Shown in pieces: positions 1 to 7,207 of a stretch of DNA of 32,033 bases (its first letter is position 1; each line of letters starts with the position of its first letter). The stretch spans positions 1-32,033 of the forward strand of contig CADBZI010000023.1 in NCBI GenBank assembly GCA_902799015.1, written 5' to 3'. Source of the DNA: an uncultured Lachnospiraceae bacterium. Lineage in GTDB: Bacteria; Bacillota; Clostridia; Lachnospirales; Lachnospiraceae. The translations under genes were made by a program, and so were the position numbers. The notes below the pieces were generated by a model, which did no database searches, was not told the DNA's origin, and saw only the letters and a list, made by a program, of their open reading frames with translations.

Positions 1-1
1 A

Positions 2-229
2 AAAAAGCCCCGACTCACCGAAGAGGTGGTCGGGGCGTGGCTCCGTTCGTTCAGGGACGGGGATGTGGACGACGCTGCCTTCCGGCAGCGCCTTGTGGAT
101 ACGTTCATCGCCCGGATCGAGGTCAGGAACGGCCAGGCGATGATCTTCTACAACATAAAAGAAAATGGACCGCACTCGAAAGTTCGAGTACGGTCCGAAT
201 GGTGGAGCATACGGGATTCGAACCCGTGA
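2..229 (+). CDS. Serine site-specific recombinase, C-terminal fragment (5' end outside window)
   Basis: The reading frame is open from the first bases and ends at a TGA at 227-229. The visible 75 residues begin with a PRLTEE stretch followed by FRDGDVDD, FRQRLVDTF and an IFYNIKE strand. This order (helix, FRxGDxxD, RLVDTF, short beta strand) resembles the extreme C-terminus of large serine recombinases of phages and integrative elements in Clostridia. The catalytic domain would lie to the left of the window. The last roughly 20 codons are unusual: they are encoded by a terminator hairpin at 167-196 and by the antisense of the tRNA-Ala 3' end, and the stop codon lies inside the tRNA gene. This suggests that the native C-terminus was replaced or extended at an integration junction. 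The family is inferred from a short fragment, so confidence is moderate. Confidence 0.6.
   Translation, partial: KKPRLTEEVVGAWLRSFRDGDVDDAAFRQRLVDTFIARIEVRNGQAMIFYNIKENGPHSKVRVRSEWWSIRDSNP
152..196 (-). terminator. Rho-independent terminator of tRNA-Ala
   Basis: On the minus strand a 14-bp stem with one mismatch (arms 167-180 and 183-196, two-base loop) begins four bases after the encoded CCA end of tRNA-Ala. It is followed by a T-rich tract (complement of 152-166). Stem plus T tract right after a tRNA is the usual intrinsic terminator arrangement. The same DNA is translated on the + strand as part of the recombinase tail. Confidence 0.8.
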
Positions 230-275
230 CCTTTTGAATGCCATTCAAACGCGCTCCCAACTGCGCTAATGCCCC
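200..275 (-). tRNA. tRNA-Ala (anticodon GGC)
   Basis: Read on the minus strand, this 76-nt sequence folds into a complete cloverleaf. It has a 7-bp acceptor stem, a GCGC D stem, an anticodon stem TTTGA/TCAAA with loop ATGGCAT (anticodon GGC), a T arm with TTCGAAT, discriminator A, and an encoded CCA at 202-200. The acceptor stem carries a G3:U70 wobble pair, the known identity element of alanine tRNA, which confirms the anticodon-based assignment. It reads GCC and GCU codons. A terminator follows directly, and a strong promoter lies upstream with its -10 box at 293-288, only about 6 bases before the expected start of transcription. The 3' end overlaps the convergent recombinase frame by 30 bp, a typical position for an integration site. 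Confidence 0.95.
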
Positions 276-287
276 AAAGCAATGCTT

Positions 288-316
288 AGTATAACAGAGA
301 AGAAGAGAACTTGCAA
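288..316 (-). promoter_or_regulatory. Promoter of tRNA-Ala
   Basis: On the minus strand there is TTGCAA (316-311), a 17-bp spacer, and TATACT (293-288) preceded by TGT, which gives an extended -10. Transcription would start near 281, leaving a very short leader before the mature 5' end at 275. The -35 hexamer is self-complementary and is also the -35 of the promoter on the other strand. Confidence 0.75.
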
Positions 317-339
317 GAATTGTTTTTGTCCGATATACT
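311..339 (+). promoter_or_regulatory. Promoter of the nucleoside kinase gene
   Basis: TTGCAA (311-316), a 17-bp spacer and TATACT (334-339) on the + strand. A start near 346 leaves about 40 bases of leader before the ATG at 387 and excludes the further-upstream in-frame start at 282. The -35 box is shared, base for base, with the opposing tRNA promoter. Confidence 0.7.
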
Positions 340-386
340 TATCTGGTAGCTTGTCTGCACAAATAAGCAAAGGGACGGGGGGAATT

Positions 387-2063
387 ATGAATAGTACAGC
401 CAAAACCATTCGGGTGACCGCATATGGTCAGACAAAGGAATTTCCTTCTGATATGACGTACGCGGAGATTGCACGCAGTTGGGAGGAGACATCTCAGCGA
501 AGGGTTCTTCTTGTAAATGAAGACGGCAGCAGGCTGCAGGAGATGAATCGATGCCCTCAGCATGACTGCAGTCTGACGTTTCTTACTTTGGCGGATAAGG
601 AGGGACGGGACACTTATAAGAGGAGTCTGTGTCTTCTGATGCTGAGGGCTTTTGAAAACGTACTGGGAAAGGAAGACGTCCATGTATGGATTCGCTTTAC
701 GGTATCCGGCGGCCTTTTCTGCACCCTTAAGTGCGGCCATGCACAGATGTCGCAGGAGCTTCTGGACAAGGTAAAGCAGGAGATGGAGAACCTTCGGGAG
801 GCGGCGGTTCCCATTGTGAAGAAGAGCGTACGTACGGAGGATGCGATCCGTCTGTTCGAAGCGAATGAGATGACGGATAAAGCAAAGCTGTTCCGGTTCA
901 GGATCAGCTCGCGCACCAATCTCTACAGCATGGGCGATTATTACGACTATTATTATGGCTACATGGTTCCGGATTCTTCTTATCTGACCCTGTTTGACCT
1001 GAAGCTGTATAAAGAGGGATTCGTTCTGATGTTTCCTTCTTCTGAAAAACCGGATGAGCTTCCGCCGTTTGCTCCGGTAGAAAAGCTGTTTCATGTACAG
1101 TTTGCGTCAAGACAGTGGAGCCGGAAACTTGGGATTCATACGGTCGGCGATCTGAATGATCTGGTTTCCTGCGGAAAAATGACAGATCTTGTGCTGATGC
1201 AGGAAGCACTCCAGGAAAAGATGATCGCGGATATCGCAGAAGAGATCGAGAGCCGCAAGTCTGTCAAGATCGTCTTTATTGCCGGTCCGTCCTCTTCCAG
1301 CAAGACCACCTTCAGCCACAGATTATCTATTCAGCTGTCCTGCTATGGGCTCATACCGCATCCGATCGCGATGGACAATTATTTCAGGAACCGGGTAGAG
1401 TCTCCGAAGAATCCGGACGGCACTTATAACTTTGAATGTCTGGAAGCGCTGGATGTTGAGCAGTTCAACAAAGACATGACGGACCTTTTGTCAGGAAAAG
1501 TGGTTCAGATGCCTTCCTACAACTTCATCACCGGAGAGAGAGAATACAAAGGGAAAACCCTGCAGATCTCGGACCGGGATGTGCTGGTTGTGGAAGGAAT
1601 CCATGGACTGAATGAGGCCTTCTCCTACAGCATTCCGCATGAAAATAAGTACAAGATCTATATATCCGCTCTTACTCAGCTCAGTATTGACGAGCATAAC
1701 CGCGTTCCTACGACAGATGGAAGACTTCTGCGCAGAATTGTCCGTGATCAGAGAACCCGCGGATATGATGCGAAGAATACAATTGCGATCTGGAGAAGTG
1801 TCCGCAGGGGTGAGGAACAGTATATCTTCCCATTCCAGGAAAGCGCTGATGTAATGTTTAACTCGGCCCTGTTTTATGAGCTGGCAGTGCTTAAGACGTA
1901 TGCCGAGCCGCTTCTTCACGCAGTTCCCAAGGACAGCAAGGAGTGGGTGGAGGCCAAGCGTCTTCTGAAATTCCTGGATTACTTCCTGCCGATTCCCGCT
2001 GATGAGATTCCGAAGAATTCCCTGATCCGGGAATTTATCGGAGGGGGCTGCTTCGATGTATGA
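387..2063 (+). CDS. Nucleoside (uridine) kinase-like protein with TGS and ThrRS-like N-terminal domains
   Basis: A 558-residue protein. Residues about 6-66 look like a TGS domain (RVTAYGQTKEF). Residues 70-190 resemble the second additional domain of threonyl-tRNA synthetase. The C-terminal half is a P-loop kinase of the uridine kinase/phosphoribulokinase type. Its Walker A is GPSSSSKTTF (residues 300-309), followed by a HPIAMDNYF strand with the acidic substrate residue, and VVEGIHGLN as the Walker B region. This three-domain arrangement is common in Clostridia and is usually annotated as nucleoside or uridine kinase. The substrate is not proven from sequence. The start at 387 is chosen because it follows a purine-rich GGGGGGA site and lies downstream of a promoter with its -10 at 334-339. 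It is followed four bases after the stop by a repeat module and then by rnpB. Confidence 0.85.
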   Translation: MNSTAKTIRVTAYGQTKEFPSDMTYAEIARSWEETSQRRVLLVNEDGSRLQEMNRCPQHDCSLTFLTLADKEGRDTYKRSLCLLMLRAFENVLGKEDVHVWIRFTVSGGLFCTLKCGHAQMSQELLDKVKQEMENLREAAVPIVKKSVRTEDAIRLFEANEMTDKAKLFRFRISSRTNLYSMGDYYDYYYGYMVPDSSYLTLFDLKLYKEGFVLMFPSSEKPDELPPFAPVEKLFHVQFASRQWSRKLGIHTVGDLNDLVSCGKMTDLVLMQEALQEKMIADIAEEIESRKSVKIVFIAGPSSSSKTTFSHRLSIQLSCYGLIPHPIAMDNYFRNRVESPKNPDGTYNFECLEALDVEQFNKDMTDLLSGKVVQMPSYNFITGEREYKGKTLQISDRDVLVVEGIHGLNEAFSYSIPHENKYKIYISALTQLSIDEHNRVPTTDGRLLRRIVRDQRTRGYDAKNTIAIWRSVRRGEEQYIFPFQESADVMFNSALFYELAVLKTYAEPLLHAVPKDSKEWVEAKRLLKFLDYFLPIPADEIPKNSLIREFIGGGCFDV

Positions 2064-2066
2064 TTA

Positions 2067-2088
2067 TCTCAGTGGGGGAGACTCCCGC
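2067..2088 (+). repeat. Dispersed hairpin repeat, module 1 (short copy)
   Basis: This 22-bp sequence starts four bases after the kinase stop codon. It matches 8409-8430 with one mismatch and contains an internal inverted repeat (GCGGG...CCCGC type, here with one change). Only the first module of the longer repeat seen elsewhere in the window is present. Confidence 0.6.
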
Positions 2089-2108
2089 ATTTGCTTTCCC
2101 TTCTGCCT

Positions 2109-2114
2109 TATGAT
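2109..2114 (+). promoter_or_regulatory. Possible -10 element of rnpB
   Basis: A TATGAT hexamer sits about 12 bases before the inferred 5' end of the RNase P RNA. I see no good -35 at the correct distance; that position is at the edge of the hairpin repeat. Support is positional only. Confidence 0.4.
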
Positions 2115-2125
2115 AAAGTAGGCGC

Positions 2126-2495
2126 GTAAGCGGGACAGACGGCCGCTGCCGGACAGACGAAAGGGTCCGGGAGAGGAAAGTCCGGGCTTCACAGGGCAGG
2201 ATGCCGGATAACGTCCGGCGGAGGTGACTCCAGGGATAGTGCAACAGAAATGAACCGCCTTGCCGGTTTGGCGCTTGCTGGCGCACGGACCGCAGGGTAA
2301 GGGTGGAAGGGCAGTGTAAGAGACTACCGCCCGCCCGGTGACGGGCGGGGCATATGTAAACCCCATCTGAAGCAAGACCGCAAGACGAGGCAATGGCGGC
2401 CCGTCAGCCTCAGGTAGGTCGCTTGAGCTGTCTGGCAACAGACAGCCTGGATAGATGGCCGTCCACGACATAACCCGGCTTATCGTCCCCCTTAC
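2126..2495 (+). ncRNA. rnpB: RNase P RNA (class A)
   Basis: The catalytic RNA of ribonuclease P, which matures tRNA 5' ends. The conserved 5' core GAGGAAAGTCCGGGCT is at 2173-2188. The middle contains the typical GTAAGAGACTACCG segment followed by a GC-rich helix. The 3' core reads AGATGGCCGTCCACGACA and then AACCCGGCTTA. The ends are set by the P1 helix: GTAAGCGGGAC at 2126-2136 pairs with GTCCCCCTTAC at 2485-2495 with one internal mismatch. The length of about 370 nt fits class A. No protein gene fits here; the open frames across it are incidental. A terminator follows at 2499. Confidence 0.95.
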
Positions 2496-2498
2496 ATC

Positions 2499-2556
2499 AG
2501 AAATCATCCGCACTCTTACTGTGTTTGTACGCAGGAGGAGTGCGGTTTCTGTTTCT
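2499..2556 (+). terminator. Rho-independent terminator after rnpB
   Basis: CCGCACTC (2508-2515) pairs with GAGTGCGG (2538-2545). The stem can be extended by AGAAA against TTTCT across a small bulge, and a T-rich run follows. It begins four bases after the P1 helix of rnpB. The remaining stretch to 2727 contains only an A/T-rich segment and a possible extended -10 (TGGTATCAT near 2635-2643) without a clear -35. Confidence 0.75.
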
Positions 2557-2727
2557 GATACGCGCGGCCTGAAAAATTTCATTTTTTCTTCACAATTACT
2601 TATATGGAATGCTCAAGAATGTCCGGCGGCGGAATGGTATCATGCACTTAGAAAAAAGGATTCTGCCATACCGGGCCCGTATGAGCCGGCCCGGGGATGA
2701 ACGAATGAATGAAAAGAGGGCGCTGGT

Positions 2728-5700
2728 ATGAAAAGATGGGAAAAAGGATTGGGCTTACTGACCTCCTTCATGTTGATGTTTTCGATGACCGCCGGTACGG
2801 TTCGCGCGGCTGTCTATGATTCGACATGGGCGATGGGAGAGGCGGCTGTCTTAACAGACGATCCCGCGCAGATGTCTTATCTGTATCCGGGAGATTCTAT
2901 CGCGAATACGCAGCTCTTTCTGGGGGATGAGCCGCTGGAGCCGGGGATCCTTGACGATGGGATGACGCCGGGATGGACGAACCGCAGCGGCAAGGTCTAC
3001 CAGATCACGGTCCAAAGCGATGCGATCCAGATTCCGGCTGTTGATCCGGAGACCGGCGAACCGATTCTGGATGAGAACGGGGAACAGGTTTTTGAAGATT
3101 CCACGGAAGCGAATGTCTCATACCGGCTTGATACCATCGGCGGCGTAGTTGCTGTTGCTGACGGAACCATGGAAGCGGGATCGCCTTCGGACCTGTATTA
3201 TTCCCTTCCGGATGACGCTGTTTTTTCCTATACGGATGCAGACGGGAACCCGGCTCAGATCTGGTCGTCCCAGATGACGGTTCAGGCATATCGCCTGGGA
3301 ACTTTGGTGACGTTGAACGCGGCGGATAAAGCTGCAGAAGGGAAGCAGTTCCAGAAGTGGTCGGTCAACAAGATGGAAGGGGACTCCCTGACCCCGATTT
3401 CGGAAGACATGCTTTCCGCTGATCCGAATCTGGTTCCGGGCCTTACTCCTGACATGCTTACCCAGCCGCAGATGTCCTACACGGCAGCCGGAACGGAAGC
3501 GCTCATTCTTTTCCTGCCGGTTTACACTGCGGCAGCGGAAGCAGCACCAGCAACAGACGCAGAACCGAATGACGCCCAGCAGGCCGGCACCCCTCAGTAT
3601 GATCCCGCGACGGGACTTGAGATTGATCCTGCGACAGGGCTTTTGATAGATCCGAATACAGGGGATTTGCTGGATCCTGCAACACTTCAGCCTGTCGTGC
3701 CGGGATCTGGCAGCACTCCTGCCGCGCCGGGAACAGACAGTGCGCCGGCAGCGGAGCAGACGACTCCTTCCGATACACAGGAGATGGTTGGTGTTGCAGA
3801 CGCATCACCGGCGGGCTCCATTCTGGGGAATGCCAACGAAGATGAGATAAAGATTCTGAATACGGATACGAATTATACGGATCAGCCTCAGGAAGGACAG
3901 AACCAGGCAGAGCCTGCACTGAACACAGTTGAGGAGAAGACCTATTCCCTGGCCCTGACCTATGCAACCTCCGATCCGGCGGAAGTCTATGCGCTGGCAG
4001 AAGGAACTGCGATTACGGTTACGGCGAATGACCGGCAGGAGGAGGGACTTGAATTCGACAGATGGAGCACAACGGATCTGACGCTGACCGAAGAACAGCT
4101 TACACAGCCCTCGATTCAGTTCCCGATGCCGGCGGCAAACGCTTCTCTGACGGCGGAATATAAAGAGAAAGAAGTGCCGCAGCCGGTGTATTATACCCTG
4201 ACCTTGGAGAATGCTGCTTCTGAGGTGGATGGAAACGCGCTGACAGCCGGAATGGAATTCGATGTCACGGCTTCTGATAAAGAAGCGGAGAATCAGATAT
4301 TCACCGGATGGAGCGCAGAAGGCATAGAGCTCAGTGAGGAGCAGAAAACACAGCAGACCGTTCATATCGTGATGCCGGAGGCGAACGTAACCCTGAAGGC
4401 ACAGTACGCCGAGAAGGTTGTTACAGAAACCCTCACTGCGGTCAATGCGACCATCAATAACGTGGAGTCTGCCGATAACGGGGACGGATCGGTGAGCGCG
4501 GAGGTGGAAGACGGATCGACGGTAACCGTTACCGCGAATGCGGCTCCGGAAGGAATGAAGTTCGAACAGTGGAATGTGACGTCGCAAGGAGAGGTCCAGA
4601 CATCCAGTGTCACAGAGCCGACCCTCGAAGTTACGCTCAGTGCGGCGGATGCAACAGTAGAGCCGGTATTTACCGCTCAGGAGGTGAAAGAACCGGCTAT
4701 AACGGTCACGGTTACTCCGGAAGGCAGCGGCACGGTTGTACAGTCCGGCAAGGAAGATACAGGGAAGGCTGTCAAGTACAAATATACCCTTACCCCCGCT
4801 GCCGGATATCAGGCAGACAGCTTTACCGTGAAGGTTGGGGAAGCGGATCCGCAGGCGAGTGCAGACAAGCAGACGATAGAGTTTACCGCTGAGAAAAAAG
4901 AGACAGCAGTCCCGGTTGCGATTGCCGCTCAGCTGAGCCCGGTCACTTACAGCCTTACCGTGAATGCGGGAACAGCAGGCAAGACCACACTGACAGAGGG
5001 AGAAAAGACGCAGATAACTGCCGATGCGCCTCAGGCCGGATACCGTTTCGCAAACTGGACGCTTGACAGCGGAGACGGATCGGGAACCATCGAGACAGCG
5101 ACAGCGTCTCCGACCAACTTCACAATGGCGGCAACGAATGCAACGGTTACCGCGAATTATGAAAAGATTCCCTTCACCCTGACCGTGACCAGCGGATCCG
5201 GCACCGGCACGCATTACATCAATGATACGGTTGTGATTACAGCGGATCCTCCGCAGGAAGGGTATCGGTTCCGCAGCTGGACCGTGACAAGCGGATCCGG
5301 AACAATTGCATCGACCTCCATGGCTCAGACAACCTTTACGATGGCGGCATCGGATGCAGCCGTGACTGCGAACTACGAGCTGATTCCCTACACGCTGACC
5401 GTGAAGAACGGATCCGGATCAGGGTCCTTCACCATGGGGACATCTACCGCAATCACGCCGCATTTCCCGGCTTCCGGCAAAGAGTTCGATCAGTGGGAGA
5501 AGACCAGCGGAAAGATCGGCATTGACAGTGTCCATAATTATTACGCAACCGTTACCATGCGTGCGAATGACGCAACCGTGACAGCCCGCTATAAGGATGG
5601 ACCGAACCCGAATAACAATACCATTACCGGTCTGGAGAACGGAGCGGAGTATCTGAAGGGAACCACATTGACCTTTACCGCTGTCGGCGCCGGCATGAAC

Positions 5701-6045
5701 AATCAGGATCCGAATCCCGGAGACTACAGATACAGGCCGGCAAGCTACCAGATCGGCAGTGTGGGAGGCTCATGGACCGCATCGCCGTACACGACCTCCA
5801 TGGCGATCAACGCAGTCGGCGACTATACCCTGACCGTTACCTACGCAAAGGATGTGTTCGATGGCGATAAATGGAAGGCCGACGGAACGACTGTGACGAA
5901 GTCTATTACCTTCCATGTGGTGAATGCCCTGTCAGTCAAGACAGGAGATAACAGCCCGCTGATTCCGCTGATCATCGCAGGCTGCGCGGCTCTGGCAGTG
6001 ATCATTCTTCTGGTGATCATCCTGGCAAAGCGCAGAAAGAAATAA
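2728..6045 (+). CDS. Large surface protein with InlB B-type repeats and a C-terminal KTGD/TM anchor
   Basis: A 1105-residue secreted protein. It starts with a signal peptide (basic MKRWEKG, hydrophobic core, probable cleavage after VRA near residue 27). Residues about 30-270 form a unique N-terminal region. Residues 280-400 are a Pro/Thr/Ala-rich linker containing repeated DPATG/DPNTG units. From about 405 to 975 there are roughly seven related modules. Most share a YxLTV start, a central F.xW motif and a terminal ATVTANYE strand, the pattern of divergent InlB B-repeats of surface proteins. The tail has VKTGD (residues 1070-1074), a hydrophobic segment of about 20 residues and a KRRKK end. 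This resembles a sortase signal with KTGD instead of LPXTG. No sortase gene is in the window. A binding or adhesion role is inference. It appears to be a single-gene unit with a terminator at 6169. Confidence 0.85.
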   Translation: MKRWEKGLGLLTSFMLMFSMTAGTVRAAVYDSTWAMGEAAVLTDDPAQMSYLYPGDSIANTQLFLGDEPLEPGILDDGMTPGWTNRSGKVYQITVQSDAIQIPAVDPETGEPILDENGEQVFEDSTEANVSYRLDTIGGVVAVADGTMEAGSPSDLYYSLPDDAVFSYTDADGNPAQIWSSQMTVQAYRLGTLVTLNAADKAAEGKQFQKWSVNKMEGDSLTPISEDMLSADPNLVPGLTPDMLTQPQMSYTAAGTEALILFLPVYTAAAEAAPATDAEPNDAQQAGTPQYDPATGLEIDPATGLLIDPNTGDLLDPATLQPVVPGSGSTPAAPGTDSAPAAEQTTPSDTQEMVGVADASPAGSILGNANEDEIKILNTDTNYTDQPQEGQNQAEPALNTVEEKTYSLALTYATSDPAEVYALAEGTAITVTANDRQEEGLEFDRWSTTDLTLTEEQLTQPSIQFPMPAANASLTAEYKEKEVPQPVYYTLTLENAASEVDGNALTAGMEFDVTASDKEAENQIFTGWSAEGIELSEEQKTQQTVHIVMPEANVTLKAQYAEKVVTETLTAVNATINNVESADNGDGSVSAEVEDGSTVTVTANAAPEGMKFEQWNVTSQGEVQTSSVTEPTLEVTLSAADATVEPVFTAQEVKEPAITVTVTPEGSGTVVQSGKEDTGKAVKYKYTLTPAAGYQADSFTVKVGEADPQASADKQTIEFTAEKKETAVPVAIAAQLSPVTYSLTVNAGTAGKTTLTEGEKTQITADAPQAGYRFANWTLDSGDGSGTIETATASPTNFTMAATNATVTANYEKIPFTLTVTSGSGTGTHYINDTVVITADPPQEGYRFRSWTVTSGSGTIASTSMAQTTFTMAASDAAVTANYELIPYTLTVKNGSGSGSFTMGTSTAITPHFPASGKEFDQWEKTSGKIGIDSVHNYYATVTMRANDATVTARYKDGPNPNNNTITGLENGAEYLKGTTLTFTAVGAGMNNQDPNPGDYRYRPASYQIGSVGGSWTASPYTTSMAINAVGDYTLTVTYAKDVFDGDKWKADGTTVTKSITFHVVNALSVKTGDNSPLIPLIIAGCAALAVIILLVIILAKRRKK

Positions 6046-6168
6046 GGGGAGTATCAGAGATAGAAGCAGACAAAGAATCAGACCAGATCAATACAATCCT
6101 CTGAATTCGACCCCGCAGAACGCGGAAAGCGTCAGGAGCCGGTGACAGAGATTGGGATAGAGAATGAG

Positions 6169-6212
6169 AAGACCTTCCGGACAGGGAAACATCCGGGAGG
6201 TCTTTCTTTTCG
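6169..6212 (+). terminator. Intrinsic terminator after the surface protein gene
   Basis: A 12-bp stem (6170-6181 or so with 6192-6203; all paired with one G:T) has a loop of about ten bases and is followed by TTCTTTT. It lies between convergent genes, but the T tract is better on the + strand. On the minus strand the hairpin is followed only by TCTCATTC, so it may also stop the HAD gene weakly. Confidence 0.8.
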
Positions 6213-6236
6213 GGTATTATTTTTCGCGTTTCTCGA

Positions 6237-7070
6237 TTAGAGACAAAACCTGTTCAGAATCTCCGCAACTCCCGCATGGTTATTGTCATGTTCGGTGACA
6301 TAATCCGCCTTTGCCTTCAGTGCATCATCGGCATTCTTCATGGCGCAGCCGATTCCGGCAGCGAGGATCATGGAGAGGTCATTTTCGGCGTCACCCGCAC
6401 TTACGGTGTGGTCAATGGGGATGCCTGCCTGCTCAGCGATGAAACGAAGAGAAGTCCCCTTGTTCACGCCGGGAAGGACGATCTCCAAAAGGTACGGATT
6501 GGATTGGAAGCAGTCAAGCCGCCCGCGCATCTTCTCCTGAAAGAAAGCCCTGAATTGTGTAATCTTTTCAGGATGGAAAAAGTCCAGACACAACAGCTTC
6601 GGGGGCGGATCTATCTTTGCGTCCCGGATATTGCTGCAGAATTCTACCGGAAGCTGCTGGAGAGCGAGATAGCGCTGCAGGGATTCGCAGTCTTGTTCCG
6701 CGACAACCGAGGTATCGGTGTAGGTCTGGATAAAGATGGGATATTCCCTTGCCAGGTCAAAGGCTTCGATCATCAGTTCCCTTGGAACCGGCCGCCTCAG
6801 AAGTTCTTTCTCGCGGTAAGTGTCATATACAATTGCTCCGTTGCTGCTGCTGACAAGAAGATTCTCTTTCCCGTACAGCCCAAGCCTTTTCAGCAGATTG
6901 CATGCGCCTGAAAGCGCGCGGCCGGTCGAGATGACAAATATATTTCCGCGCGCGAGAAATTCCTCCAGCGCTACGCGGTTCTCTTCACTGAGTGATTTGT
7001 CGGTATTCACCAGCGTTTCATCAATGTCAGAAAAAAACAGAATCTTACCGGTAAGCTTTTTTGGTGTCAT
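6237..7070 (-). CDS. HAD-superfamily phosphatase (Cof subfamily)
   Basis: A 277-residue protein. Motif I is FFSDIDETL with the nucleophile and general acid aspartates at residues 15 and 17. Motif II is ISTGR. A lysine sits in VNKGTSL. Motif IV is GDAENDLSM (residues 226-234), which binds magnesium. Between motifs II and III is the large C2-type cap domain of Cof/IIB hydrolases, which act on sugar phosphates, nucleotides or cofactors such as FMN; the substrate cannot be told here. The frame stays open to a TTG at 7145. I choose the ATG at 7070 because AAGGAG precedes it and the promoter -10 box lies at 7121-7116, so 7145 would be upstream of the transcript start. It diverges from the AlaX gene with overlapping promoters. 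Confidence 0.85.
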   Translation of the reverse strand: MTPKKLTGKILFFSDIDETLVNTDKSLSEENRVALEEFLARGNIFVISTGRALSGACNLLKRLGLYGKENLLVSSSNGAIVYDTYREKELLRRPVPRELMIEAFDLAREYPIFIQTYTDTSVVAEQDCESLQRYLALQQLPVEFCSNIRDAKIDPPPKLLCLDFFHPEKITQFRAFFQEKMRGRLDCFQSNPYLLEIVLPGVNKGTSLRFIAEQAGIPIDHTVSAGDAENDLSMILAAGIGCAMKNADDALKAKADYVTEHDNNHAGVAEILNRFCL

Positions 7071-7115
7071 ATTTCCTGTCACTCCTTGAATCCTGATACA
7101 GGTGCGATATGCCTC

Positions 7116-7145
7116 AGTATAGGAAAGCTTTTGTCTTCTTGTCAA
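7116..7145 (-). promoter_or_regulatory. Promoter of the HAD phosphatase gene
   Basis: On the minus strand: TTGACA (7145-7140), an 18-bp spacer, and TATACT (7121-7116). A start near 7109 gives a leader of about 40 bases to the ATG at 7070. Its -35 overlaps five of the six bases of the -35 of the opposing promoter. Confidence 0.7.
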
Positions 7146-7168
7146 TCAATACCCTGCTGGATTATACT
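7139..7168 (+). promoter_or_regulatory. Promoter of the AlaX gene
   Basis: TTGTCA (7139-7144), an 18-bp spacer, and TATACT (7163-7168). A start near 7175 leaves a short leader before ATG 7208. Confidence 0.65.
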
Positions 7169-7207
7169 GTCTAAGGTGATTCTTACTGCCGGGAAGGACT
7201 GAAAAAC

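Noticed and set aside
282-386. In-frame N-terminal extension of the nucleoside kinase
   Set aside because: It would start upstream of the promoter -10 box at 334-339 and has no ribosome binding site; the ATG at 387 does.
2035-2700. Open frames on both strands across the rnpB region
   Set aside because: The region folds as RNase P RNA with its conserved cores; the frames have no ribosome sites or domains.
3805-5214. 469-residue open frame on the minus strand inside the surface protein gene
   Set aside because: It is antisense to a well-supported secreted protein, is rich in Arg and Cys, shows no recognisable domain, and its openness follows from the codon pattern of the + strand repeats.
7071-7145. 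TTG-initiated N-terminal extension of the HAD phosphatase
   Set aside because: The start codon would lie in the -35 box of its own promoter; AAGGAG precedes the ATG at 7070.
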